This document shows, one piece after another, positions 1 through 6,541 of a stretch of 10,434 nt of DNA. Position 1 is the first letter of the stretch. Each line of letters begins with the position of its first letter. The notes under the pieces are model-generated. The model searched no databases. It saw only the letters and a list, made by a program, of their open reading frames with translations, and was not told the origin of the DNA. This DNA is from CAZUVM01 sp964623885 (lineage in GTDB: Bacteria; Verrucomicrobiota; Verrucomicrobiia; Limisphaerales; UBA8199), in the NCBI GenBank assembly GCA_964623885.1, contig CAZUVM010000220.1:1-10434 (forward strand), written 5' to 3'. A program made the translations under genes and the position numbers.

Positions 1-339
1 GGGCCAGAATGCCTCGGACGCAAAACTTTTTCACCGGGATTTATTGGTGGCACGGCACAGTTATTCACCGTCGGCTCCGGCCAGCGTTTAGGGGCTCTCC
101 TCGCCGACGGGCGAATAACTGTGGGAACCGTATCAGGTCGCCACGGGCGCAAAGGTTCAGATGAGCACGAGGATAAGGACGAGGAGAAGAGTTTGCGCAA
201 TTGTGAGAGTATTCGCTGGGTCCTGTAACGCTAAGATACATCGTGTAAATAACCGCGACGGTTTTCGAGTCCCCGTGCGTTAAACCTAAAGAGCCGCCTC
301 GCGATTGACTGGCGGACGTGGATGCAAGCACTACACTGA
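1..339. other. Non-coding region upstream of the sigma factor gene
   Basis: I see no convincing gene here. Open frames that cross it lack any recognisable domain and run antisense into the sigma factor gene. It holds the stem-loop at 56-123, described separately, and a purine-rich stretch around 165-190 made of repeated GAGGA/GACGAGGA units. A possible -35 hexamer TTGACT lies at 305-310, but no good -10 box follows at normal spacing before the start codon at 340, so I do not call a promoter. Confidence 0.6.
56..123. repeat. Large imperfect inverted repeat (stem-loop)
   Basis: The left arm 56-75 (CACAGTTATTCACCGTCGGC) pairs with the right arm 103-123. The right arm's reverse complement differs only by a one-base insertion and one adjacent change in the middle. 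This gives a stem of about 19 pairs around a 27-base loop (76-102). There is no T-tract after either arm, so it is not a classical intrinsic terminator. It may be a dispersed intergenic palindrome or the tail of an element attached to a gene left of the window. Confidence 0.75.
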
Positions 340-990
340 ATGCGCATGAAAGGGATCCTGGCCTGGTCGCTGCTCGGCTCACCAACCGACGAGGAGACCA
401 TGTGCCGTGTCGCCCAAAAGGATGACCACCAGGCCTTTGCGCGCCTCGTCCGACGCTGGGAAGAACCCATTCGCCGATTATGCACCCGGATGACCGGCGA
501 CGCCGAACGCGGCGAGGATTTGAAGCAGGATACGTTTTTGCGCCTGTTCGAGAAACGCAAGGATTACCAGCCGATCGGCAAGTTCTCGACCTTCCTATGG
601 CGGATTGCTCTCAATCGCTGTTACGACGAACTGCGCCGGCAACAACGCCGCAAGGAAATCCTCGGGGGCAACGAGGCTGCTGATGAAGAACCAGCGGAGC
701 CGCCAATGGATGGGCCCGGGCCGGACCTTCAGGCGGCGAAGCTTGAAGAAAGCGAGCTGGTGCGCCGTGCCGTTATGCAATTGCCGGATATTTACCGCGC
801 CGTGATCGTGCTTCGCCATTACGAGGACATGAAGCTGGCCAAAATCGCCGAGGTCCTGGAGATCCCCGAAGGAACGGTGAACTCGCGCATGGCCGAAGCC
901 CTGGCACGGCTTAGCCGAATTCTGGAACCCACTCTGAAGGCAGCTCCCGTTCGACCGAATGTTTTATGTTATGAACCATCCCAAACCTGA
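340..990 (+). CDS. RNA polymerase sigma factor, ECF (sigma-70) family
   Basis: A 216-residue ECF sigma factor that would direct RNA polymerase to a specific set of promoters. Region 2 covers about residues 30-105: the helix after QAFARLVRRWEEPIRRL, then GEDLKQDTFLRLFEKR, then FSTFLWRIALNRCYDELRR, the expected -10 recognition part. A charged linker rich in Glu and Pro (about 108-137) leads to region 4 (about 140-195), with LPDIYRAVIVLRHYEDMKLAKIAEVLEIPEGTVNSR split as sigma4 helix, turn and recognition helix. The start at 340 is the first ATG; ATG 346 is also possible. ATG 400 has a GAGGAG close upstream but would remove the TDEE segment usual at the N-terminus of this family. The 3' end overlaps the anti-sigma gene, which implies coupled translation. 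The family assignment is firm; the promoters it controls are unknown. Confidence 0.93.
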   Translation: MRMKGILAWSLLGSPTDEETMCRVAQKDDHQAFARLVRRWEEPIRRLCTRMTGDAERGEDLKQDTFLRLFEKRKDYQPIGKFSTFLWRIALNRCYDELRRQQRRKEILGGNEAADEEPAEPPMDGPGPDLQAAKLEESELVRRAVMQLPDIYRAVIVLRHYEDMKLAKIAEVLEIPEGTVNSRMAEALARLSRILEPTLKAAPVRPNVLCYEPSQT

Positions 991-1546
991 GCAATGGGTG
1001 CCGTATTTATACGGCGGACTCAAACCGGACGAGCGCCGGCAACTTAAATCGCACCTTCAAGATTGCGCCACCTGCCGTGGCGAACTCGAACGCTGGCAAC
1101 GCAGCTCCCGCCGGCTCGACGCCTGGAAACTGCCTCGCTCCAAAACGACGCTCGAACTCTTCGCGCCTGCGCTCAAATGGGCCGTGGCGGCTATGGTCGT
1201 GCTCGGGGTTGGATTTGCCTTCGGCCGGTTCACCAGCGACGCGGCCGTTGCCGCCCGGGTGCGCGCGCAAATCGAGCCCCAGCTTCGCCAGGAAATGGCG
1301 CAGGCGGTGCACAACGAAGTGGAACGCAACTCCGCGGCCATTCTCCAGGCGTCTCTAAGCAAAACCAAGGATCTCCTGGCTGACTATAGCACCGTGAGTG
1401 AGTCCCGCCGAACCCAAGACCTGCAGTGGCTCTATCTTGCGCTTAAGCGGCAGCTCGACACCGTAGCCGTCAATACCGAAAACGAATTCGTGCAGTTGGC
1501 ATCCTACCATCCGCCACGTTCGACCACGACTCCGCCTCCGAATTGA
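971..1546 (+). CDS. Membrane-anchored zinc-finger anti-sigma factor
   Basis: A 191-residue protein (counted from ATG 971), probably the cognate inhibitor of the upstream ECF sigma factor. The N-terminal cytoplasmic part carries the zinc anti-sigma signature H28-x3-C32-x2-C35 (HLQDCATC). One transmembrane helix follows at about residues 67-86 (LKWAVAAMVVLGVGFAFG). The rest is predicted extracytoplasmic and begins with a charged, probably coiled-coil stretch (about 92-145), ending in a Pro/Thr tail. In the family, the zinc domain binds the sigma factor and the outer part senses envelope state. An in-frame ATG at 959 would add four residues; I prefer 971 because MNHPKPEQW fits the usual short lead-in. 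It overlaps the sigma gene by 20 bases. I see no good Shine-Dalgarno sequence, consistent with translational coupling. The pairing with this sigma factor is inferred from adjacency. Confidence 0.88.
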   Translation: MNHPKPEQWVPYLYGGLKPDERRQLKSHLQDCATCRGELERWQRSSRRLDAWKLPRSKTTLELFAPALKWAVAAMVVLGVGFAFGRFTSDAAVAARVRAQIEPQLRQEMAQAVHNEVERNSAAILQASLSKTKDLLADYSTVSESRRTQDLQWLYLALKRQLDTVAVNTENEFVQLASYHPPRSTTTPPPN

Positions 1547-1575
1547 TTGATAGCAAATCTAAACCACTGAGCATT

Positions 1576-2667
1576 ATGAAAACGTTCATTCCACTGATCA
1601 CTATTGCTGCTATGCCATTCCTGGGTGGCGGTAGCTTCGGCTTCGCCCAGGATCAACCAGACGCCGTCGCCCCCCCTGGGGTCAAAGTAGTTGAAGATCC
1701 GTTCGCTAAGGCTAATGCGCTGCGCCAGCCGGATCTCGCCCGCCAGGACTCTGACCAAGGCAACCACCTGAGCGCACAACCTATGGCCGCAGGTCCTGCG
1801 TTTGCTGATCGCCTGCAAAACATCATTAAACGCACCACAGATGCTACCATGGTGGAACCATCGGCAAGACCTTTGGTGATCCGCACTTCCACCATGGACC
1901 CAAAAGATCAGGCCAACCTTGAGGAGGACCTCGTCATTATGGCCAAGGTCCTCGACAAGGCTTTGCAACCAGTCCCAGAGCCGAATACGCCGTATCGAGC
2001 GATGGGTATTGACCTGTTCGGTTCGAGTTCTTCACCTGCTATGCGCAACCTGTATCTCGACGGCTATGGCGCGCTCTTCATGCTGCGCGTGGGTTTCCCT
2101 TTGGTGCCGCCACCACCAGGGCCGGCTGAGCCGAAAAAAGAGGATTCGGAAACGGACTCGGCCTGGGAACAAGCCAAGCAAGAGCTTTATGGTCAGGGAC
2201 AAGCTGGCATGCCACCAGGGCCGGCACAGGAATTCAATGAAGCGAAAGTGAGCCAACTCAAAGCCCAATTGCTCGAAGCGTTGAAAAGCGCGTCCAACAT
2301 TCGCGAGTTGAAGCCCAGCGAGTCGGTCACTGTGTGCATTTTCGGGGGCGCCGGCAGTGGCCGTTTTATCCGGTCCGGACTGCGCACTCACGCTTCAGCA
2401 ACTGCCGGTCAACCCTCGATTCCGGCTGATTCTGCCAGAATGCTCGCAGTTGATCACCGAGGAAAGCAGCGCGGAACCGTCATGACGCTCCGCGCCAAAA
2501 AGTCCGATATTGATGCGTTCGCCAAAGGTAAGTTGGACCATGATGAGTTCTCAAAAACCGTCAAAATCGAAGCCTATATGGGGGCCGAGGTCAGCGGCGG
2601 GATGGCCGTTTTCGGAGGAGGCGGCGGCCTCGGTGGCTTCGGTGGTGGGGTGGGCCAGATGCCATAG
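1576..2667 (+). CDS. Secreted protein of unknown function, third gene of the sigma cassette
   Basis: A 363-residue protein I cannot assign to a named family. Residues 1-24 form a signal peptide (MKTFIPLITIAAMPFLGGGS, then FGFA before QDQ, the likely signal peptidase I site). A helical segment lies at about 108-132 (DPKDQANLEEDLVIMAKVLDK). A conserved-looking core follows at 160-177 (YLDGYGALFMLRVGFPLV), then a proline run, an acidic/Gln linker, a helix at about 218-240, a strand segment SVTVCIFGGAGSGR (250-263), and MTLRAKKSDIDAFAKGKL (303-320). The tail 347-360 is almost all glycine. A TTG-initiated frame at 1543 would overlap the stop codon of the anti-sigma gene, but ATG 1576 puts the signal peptide at the N-terminus. 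It lies 29 bases after the anti-sigma gene and ends just before a strong terminator, so it is almost certainly in the same transcript. It may be an envelope component sensed or controlled by this sigma system; that is inference. Confidence 0.8.
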   Translation: MKTFIPLITIAAMPFLGGGSFGFAQDQPDAVAPPGVKVVEDPFAKANALRQPDLARQDSDQGNHLSAQPMAAGPAFADRLQNIIKRTTDATMVEPSARPLVIRTSTMDPKDQANLEEDLVIMAKVLDKALQPVPEPNTPYRAMGIDLFGSSSSPAMRNLYLDGYGALFMLRVGFPLVPPPPGPAEPKKEDSETDSAWEQAKQELYGQGQAGMPPGPAQEFNEAKVSQLKAQLLEALKSASNIRELKPSESVTVCIFGGAGSGRFIRSGLRTHASATAGQPSIPADSARMLAVDHRGKQRGTVMTLRAKKSDIDAFAKGKLDHDEFSKTVKIEAYMGAEVSGGMAVFGGGGGLGGFGGGVGQMP

Positions 2668-2691
2668 CCAGCAAGCCTGAAACCGTAAGGG

Positions 2692-2720
2692 GCGCGGAGG
2701 TCTTACTCCGCGCTTTTTTT
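2692..2720 (+). terminator. Intrinsic terminator of the sigma cassette
   Basis: A perfect 8-pair GC-rich stem, GCGCGGAG (2692-2699) with CTCCGCGC (2706-2713), closes a six-base loop and is followed directly by seven T (2714-2720). It sits 24 bases after the stop codon of the third cassette gene. The T-tract is on the plus strand only, so it ends plus-strand transcription and not the facing GH43 gene. Confidence 0.92.
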
Positions 2721-2742
2721 GTTGTACCCTCGGACTATATTC

Positions 2743-3825
2743 TCAAGGAGCTTTCTGAGCAGTAAACGTCGGTCCCAGACACGTCGGCTGGTCACCCGTC
2801 CACACTAGTTTATCGATGCACATCTGCCGGATCTTCATGGTCGGGTCCCACGCATGATAAACGATCCATTGCGACTTCCCATCCGGCCCGGGAACAATCG
2901 AGTGATGCCCCGGGCCGCGCACTCTGCCCGGAACGCTGCGCAATACTCGCGGGAAATCTCCCTGTCCGACGTAAGGCCCGAGCGGGTGCTCAGCGACCAC
3001 GTAATCCACCCCGTAACGCGTGGTTTGGTAATTGGCGCCGCTGTAAAAACAGTAATACCGGCCCGCGTGCTTCACGACGCACGGCCCCTCGATGGTGTGC
3101 CAATTGAAAGTGGCGTTGTAAACATCCATGCGTCGATCAGCCTGGTACAGCGTCCAGTTGTAGCGCGCTCTCACTACGACGCGGCAGTCACCGGCCAAAC
3201 GGGTCATGTCCACCAACCGATCCACCACGAGCGCTGTGCCCGGGTACTCGCCGGGAGCAGAATTGGTGAAATTGCGGGCGTAGAAGAAATACCATTGCCC
3301 GTCATCGTCGCGGAACGGAAATGGGTCGATCGTGAACCGGTTCGTTTCACAATCAACCAGCGCCTGGCCGTTGTCGGTAAAAGGTCCCTCAGGCCGATCG
3401 CTGAGCGCGATCCGTATTTCAAACTTTTCCGGCTCCAAACCGCCCATGGCGTAATAGAGGTAGCACTTCCCATCGTTTACGGTGATCTCGGGTGCCCAAT
3501 ACTGTATCTGCGGATTTGGCGAAGGAGGCGTCAACGCGCCGCCGAGTTTCTCCCAATTCACGAGGTCCGTGGAACGCAATAACGTAAAAATGCGGCCATC
3601 AGGCAACCGCTCATTCCCCGTTGTGCCGTACGCATAGTAAACCCCTTTGATCCGCATTACCGAAGGGTCCGGCATTGAACCGGCATAGACCGGATTCGTG
3701 TAGGTGAGGGTCGCGGAGGATTCAGGTTTGGTTTCGGGGCTCGATGAGCAGCCCGGAAGCACTGCCAACATTGCAAGGACGACCGCCACAAAGTGGAGAA
3801 TCCTTTCAAACGACACCCCAGACAT
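2743..3825 (-). CDS. Glycoside hydrolase family 43 lipoprotein (arabinosidase/xylosidase type)
   Basis: A 360-residue enzyme of the five-bladed beta-propeller GH43 family, which cleaves arabinose or xylose linkages in plant-type polysaccharides by inversion. Residues 1-25 are a lipoprotein signal ending in LAVLPGC, with Cys26 as the lipid attachment site, so it is exported and anchored. The three catalytic acids are visible: Asp53 in MPDPS (general base), Asp167 in TIDPF (pKa modulator) and Glu246 in IEGP (general acid). Other family marks are YWAPEI (about 109-114), DDDGQWYFFYA after the second Asp, and GPGHHSIV with the conserved His at 307-308. The open frame extends to 4017, but that extension lies in front of the lipoprotein signal and looks non-coding, so I start at ATG 3825. 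No strong Shine-Dalgarno is seen. It stands alone, convergent with the sigma cassette, with no transporter or partner hydrolase in view. The substrate (arabinan versus xylan) cannot be fixed. Confidence 0.92.
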   Translation of the reverse strand: MSGVSFERILHFVAVVLAMLAVLPGCSSSPETKPESSATLTYTNPVYAGSMPDPSVMRIKGVYYAYGTTGNERLPDGRIFTLLRSTDLVNWEKLGGALTPPSPNPQIQYWAPEITVNDGKCYLYYAMGGLEPEKFEIRIALSDRPEGPFTDNGQALVDCETNRFTIDPFPFRDDDGQWYFFYARNFTNSAPGEYPGTALVVDRLVDMTRLAGDCRVVVRARYNWTLYQADRRMDVYNATFNWHTIEGPCVVKHAGRYYCFYSGANYQTTRYGVDYVVAEHPLGPYVGQGDFPRVLRSVPGRVRGPGHHSIVPGPDGKSQWIVYHAWDPTMKIRQMCIDKLVWTGDQPTCLGPTFTAQKAP

Positions 3826-4219
3826 TTCATATCTGCAGAGACTGCCAGCCGGTGACCTCCCATGAACACTCCGTTTCGGTGAGTTGAAGTCAAGCTGTTG
3901 GGAGGTTGGACACGTTTCAACCGTTTTTGGGGCTGATTGTTTCCTCCAGCGGAACCGCAATGTGAACATAAGGCCGAGTGTAAGAACGTTGTCCTTGGGG
4001 TCAAACCCAATCCCCATCGAATTCGCTCAGCCACAGCGCTGTAGCGAAAGCATCCTGGGTGCGTCGCTTTCCGCTTTGCTAGGACGGAGGGTGCCAATAT
4101 CCTGGCGCAGGTTTGTGAATTTCCCGTTTCTTCCCCAACGCGAACTCCTACTTGCGCCGTTCGGCACTTGACAATCCGGCCAAAAGGGGAATGGTGATAA
4201 GAGGCAAAGTTGGCGGCTT
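3826..4219. other. Non-coding region between divergent GH43 and Tyr/His-rich genes, with small inverted repeats
   Basis: The open frames here have no signal peptide or domain and overlap each other on both strands. A nested inverted repeat lies at 4022-4048: TTCGCT (4022-4027), a five-base bulge, the perfect palindrome ACAGCGCTGT (4033-4042), then AGCGAA (4043-4048). A further weak pairing joins GCGAAAGC (4044-4051) with GCTTTCCGC (4066-4074). From memory, similar short stretches recur as spurious small open frames in related genomes, so a dispersed repeat is possible; I cannot verify that here. The region should also contain the promoters of both flanking genes. Confidence 0.5.
4168..4200 (+). 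promoter_or_regulatory. Possible promoter of the Tyr/His-rich protein gene
   Basis: A perfect -35 hexamer TTGACA lies at 4168-4173. The -10 side is weak: the best candidates are GGTGAT (4193-4198) or TGATAA (4195-4200), which give long spacers of 19-21 bases. The start codon follows at 4220. The call rests almost wholly on the -35 match. Confidence 0.3.
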
Positions 4220-5203
4220 ATGAAAGCTTCATTTTTCAATGCTCGATGTTTTTACGGTTGGCTTACCGGTTTGCTTGTGGCGGCGGCGATCGTATTTGCG
4301 ACGTTACCCGCACACGCAGTGACCTCCGTGGACTCGGCGACAGGAACAGTGAGACCGCCGACTCCGACCAGCCAGGGCGTGGTGCTTTCGCCAGGCGCGC
4401 GAGACGTTTTGCGGATGGTGCAGGCAAAAGTATCGCCGCAGGTGATCACTGCCTACGTCAAGAGCTCGGCAACGTCGTTCAACCTGAGCGCCACTGACAT
4501 TATCGTGCTGCGGCACCTCGGGGTAACCGATGATGTTTTGGCGGCGATGCTCGAACGCAGCGGAGAATTGAGGGCGCAATCCGTGGCGGACGCCACAGCC
4601 TATGCGACCTCCCCGGCTCCCATTCAGCCTGAGGCAGCTACGCCTGCGGTGGCGCCTTACATGCCTGCGCCAGATTACAGCTATGCCGCCGGGCCGACAC
4701 CTTATTACGACTACAGCTACGTCGACCCGTACAGCTACGCTGCTTCCAGCTATTACCCATACTCCTGGGGATACGGTTACTCGTATCCAATTAATTACCC
4801 ATATAGTGGATATTGGGGCTGCAGCTATGGTTACTGCGGATATCACGGTTGTTACCACACCTATCCGGGGCACTGCTACTACACCCATGGTTATTATGGG
4901 CATGGCTATCCTGGTCATGGCTTCGTTGGTTACGGCCATCGTGGCCACGATTCCGGCCAGGGCTCCCATCTTTACTCCGGCCCCTCGTTCGCCGGTCCAG
5001 TCCGCACCTATTCCGGCCCGACTTTCAGTGGCCCGCGCAGTCTCTATTCCGGACCCACATTTGCCGGACCCAACAATCTAATCCACAACGCACCGATGGG
5101 TCACTTCGCCGGCCACACTATCGCTGGCGGAGGACTGGCTATGCATTCTGCGGCCATTACTCGCAGCGCCGCCGCGGTTCGCAGCGGTGGCGGACACCGG
5201 TAG
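4220..5203 (+). CDS. Secreted Tyr/His/Gly-rich low-complexity protein
   Basis: A 327-residue protein of unknown function. Residues 1-33 are a signal peptide with a hydrophobic core (WLTGLLVAAAIVFATLP) and an AHA cleavage site. Residues 54-115 form a compact helical domain: a VLRMVQAKVSP helix, then LSATDIIVLRHLGVTDDVLAAM, a pattern like the short motifs of many secreted bacterial proteins with the form 'I..L...GV.D.V..AM'. Residues 128-152 are an Ala/Pro linker. Residues 153-245 are extremely rich in Tyr, Gly and His, with four Cys (201, 206, 211, 219) and a GHGYPGHGFVGYGHRGH run. Three tandem 12-residue repeats follow (252-287), then a Gly/Ala/Ser tail. The composition suggests an extracellular structural, adhesive or metal-binding layer; no catalytic motif is visible. 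It stands alone and converges on the DUF1810 gene with 17 bases between the stops. Confidence 0.82.
   Translation: MKASFFNARCFYGWLTGLLVAAAIVFATLPAHAVTSVDSATGTVRPPTPTSQGVVLSPGARDVLRMVQAKVSPQVITAYVKSSATSFNLSATDIIVLRHLGVTDDVLAAMLERSGELRAQSVADATAYATSPAPIQPEAATPAVAPYMPAPDYSYAAGPTPYYDYSYVDPYSYAASSYYPYSWGYGYSYPINYPYSGYWGCSYGYCGYHGCYHTYPGHCYYTHGYYGHGYPGHGFVGYGHRGHDSGQGSHLYSGPSFAGPVRTYSGPTFSGPRSLYSGPTFAGPNNLIHNAPMGHFAGHTIAGGGLAMHSAAITRSAAAVRSGGGHR
4973..5080 (+). repeat. Three tandem 36-base coding repeats (YSGPxFxGPxxx)
   Basis: Three in-frame units of 12 codons lie at 4973-5008, 5009-5044 and 5045-5080. They encode YSGPSFAGPVRT, YSGPTFSGPRSL and YSGPTFAGPNNL. The first nine positions are nearly constant and the last three vary. 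The nucleotide sequences have drifted more than the protein, which suggests selection on the amino-acid pattern and not a recent slippage event. Confidence 0.9.
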
Positions 5204-5220
5204 AGAGACTGAAGGAGTTA

Positions 5221-5667
5221 TCATTCGGAAGCTGAATGCAATAATTCCAGCGTACGCTGATCGGGCCTGCCTTCGAAATAATGTTCGAGAACCCTTGAGA
5301 AAACAGGATCGGATTCCGAGATGTTGGCAAAGAGAGTCATGCTCGAGCGTAGTTTCATATCGTCCGGATAATTAAAGATCTCGGCTGCCGACTTTCCTTT
5401 GATTCCCAACAAAGCCGCCGAGCATTCGACCAGGCGTTTCCCTAGCAGCGGATGATTCAAGTATGCCTGCGCCTCATCCTTGCTTTTGATGGCATAGAAC
5501 CTGGCCGTCGAGCTGTAGGCCAAGCCCCCGATTTGCGGAAATATGAACCACATCCAATGGCTCTCCTTCAAGCCGCGTCTTATTTCGGCCAACGCTCGTG
5601 GATAAACTTCTGCCTGCGCTTGAACAAACCGATTCAAGTCAAACCGATCGCGCGTGGTGTCGACCAT
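5221..5667 (-). CDS. DUF1810 family protein
   Basis: A 148-residue protein that spans the usual length of the DUF1810 family (often about 140 residues), whose function is not established. Family marks are DRFDLNRFVQAQ at the N-terminus, HWMWFIFPQIGGL (37-49), YAIKSKDEAQAYLNHPLLGKRL with the first half at 58-70, and a C-terminal DDMKLRSSMTLF (102-113) followed by FSRVLEHYFEGRPDQRTLELL in two parts. There is no signal peptide, so it should be cytoplasmic. The frame can extend to a start at 5706, but MVDTTRDRFD at 5667 matches the family N-terminus better. It is a single-gene unit, convergent with the Tyr/His-rich gene and divergent from the HEAT-repeat gene. Confidence 0.9.
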   Translation of the reverse strand: MVDTTRDRFDLNRFVQAQAEVYPRALAEIRRGLKESHWMWFIFPQIGGLAYSSTARFYAIKSKDEAQAYLNHPLLGKRLVECSAALLGIKGKSAAEIFNYPDDMKLRSSMTLFANISESDPVFSRVLEHYFEGRPDQRTLELLHSASE

Positions 5668-5839
5668 ATGGGAGTTTATGCTCCGGGCGGGCGCCGAACG
5701 CAACAATCCAGATAAAGCATCCCGGTCCCGCCTTTCTCCGCAAACGAGACTTCATTCTTCGAGCCGTCCCCCTTTCCGCGAAAGAGCGAAAACCATCTTA
5801 TTCTGTTTAACGAACCGTTTTTCGTGCGACATTCTTGCC

Positions 5840-6541
5840 GTGCACAGGCGAGCAACCGTCGTGATGATCGCTGCTTTTTTAGCCGCTGGATTGGCACTGA
5901 TTGCTTTCGTCGGTCGTAATCCGGAACCGCAGTTCCAGCATCATAGCCTCTCCTACTGGACGAGCCTTTACTTTGAAGAATCGTCGCCGCCCGTGCTTGC
6001 CCCGGCGGCACAGCGGGAACGCGCCGACGACGCTATTCGGCACATTGGCACCAATAGCATTCCCTACCTGCTCAAGTGGGCCGAATACGATCCATTGCAG
6101 CGCCTGGCGCGAATACATGAAATCTATGACAGGCTTCCCAGGCCTGTCCGAACCAATGACCTTTTCGTTCGATTGTATCATAACGATCCCAAATACGCCC
6201 GCGCCATCGCCGCCTTGCTCGCGCTGGACGCGCTCGGTCGGGACGCCGCACCGGCGGCGCCGGGACTGGTGAGCATGCTCGAGACAAACGAGCGTCTGGC
6301 GAAATGCGCCGCTGATGTGCTCGTCAGCATCGGCTCGGCGGCGGCGCCTGCAGTGATAGCCGCCTCCACCAACACCTTTAACCCAAACCGGTTCGAGGTC
6401 GTTCGGTGCATCGCGGCATTGGGCACCAACGGAGGTTTTGCTGTGCCGGTTTTGACGAGCCTGCTTCAGGATCCGGACGAGGGCATCCGGCTCAATGCCA
6501 AGGCAACCCTCTACACCATCACCAACAACGGCTCACGGTGA
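5840..6541 (+). CDS. Membrane-anchored HEAT-repeat protein
   Basis: About 233 residues. A basic start (VHRR) leads into one transmembrane segment (about 7-25, VVMIAAFLAAGLALIAFVG). The motif HHSLSYWTSLYFEE follows directly, a position where related envelope HEAT proteins carry a 'kpLSYWl' motif. The C-terminal half, from about residue 120, contains at least three helical repeat units of HEAT type: AIAALLALDALGRDAAPAAP, CAADVLVSIGSAAAPAVIAA, and FAVPVLTSLLQDPDEGIRLN plus a closing helix. HEAT repeats serve as protein-binding scaffolds; no partner is visible. The start is uncertain. GTG 5840 supplies the positive residues expected before the anchor, ATG 5864 is the first ATG directly at the anchor, and the frame remains open back to 5654 without credible protein sequence. 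No clear Shine-Dalgarno is seen for either. Confidence 0.78.
   Translation: MHRRATVVMIAAFLAAGLALIAFVGRNPEPQFQHHSLSYWTSLYFEESSPPVLAPAAQRERADDAIRHIGTNSIPYLLKWAEYDPLQRLARIHEIYDRLPRPVRTNDLFVRLYHNDPKYARAIAALLALDALGRDAAPAAPGLVSMLETNERLAKCAADVLVSIGSAAAPAVIAASTNTFNPNRFEVVRCIAALGTNGGFAVPVLTSLLQDPDEGIRLNAKATLYTITNNGSR

Noticed and set aside
305..337. TTGACT and TACACT as a promoter for the sigma factor gene
   Set aside because: The spacing is 21 bases and the -10 candidate ends two bases before the start codon, so the pair is not credible for that start.
2854..3582. A 242-codon open frame on the plus strand
   Set aside because: It is antisense to the GH43 gene, whose catalytic residues and propeller motifs are intact; the plus frame has no recognisable protein.
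3826..4017. 64-codon N-terminal extension of the GH43 frame
   Set aside because: It precedes a complete lipoprotein signal that must be N-terminal, and its sequence is unlike any GH43 N-terminus.
4304..4969. A 221-codon open frame on the minus strand
   Set aside because: It is the complement of the Tyr/His/Gly-rich coding stretch, giving an artificial Val/Ile/Arg-rich sequence.
5654..5839. N-terminal extension of the HEAT-repeat frame
   Set aside because: The translated part is Arg/Ser/Pro-rich with no order, overlaps the start of the divergent DUF1810 gene, and would bury the membrane anchor.
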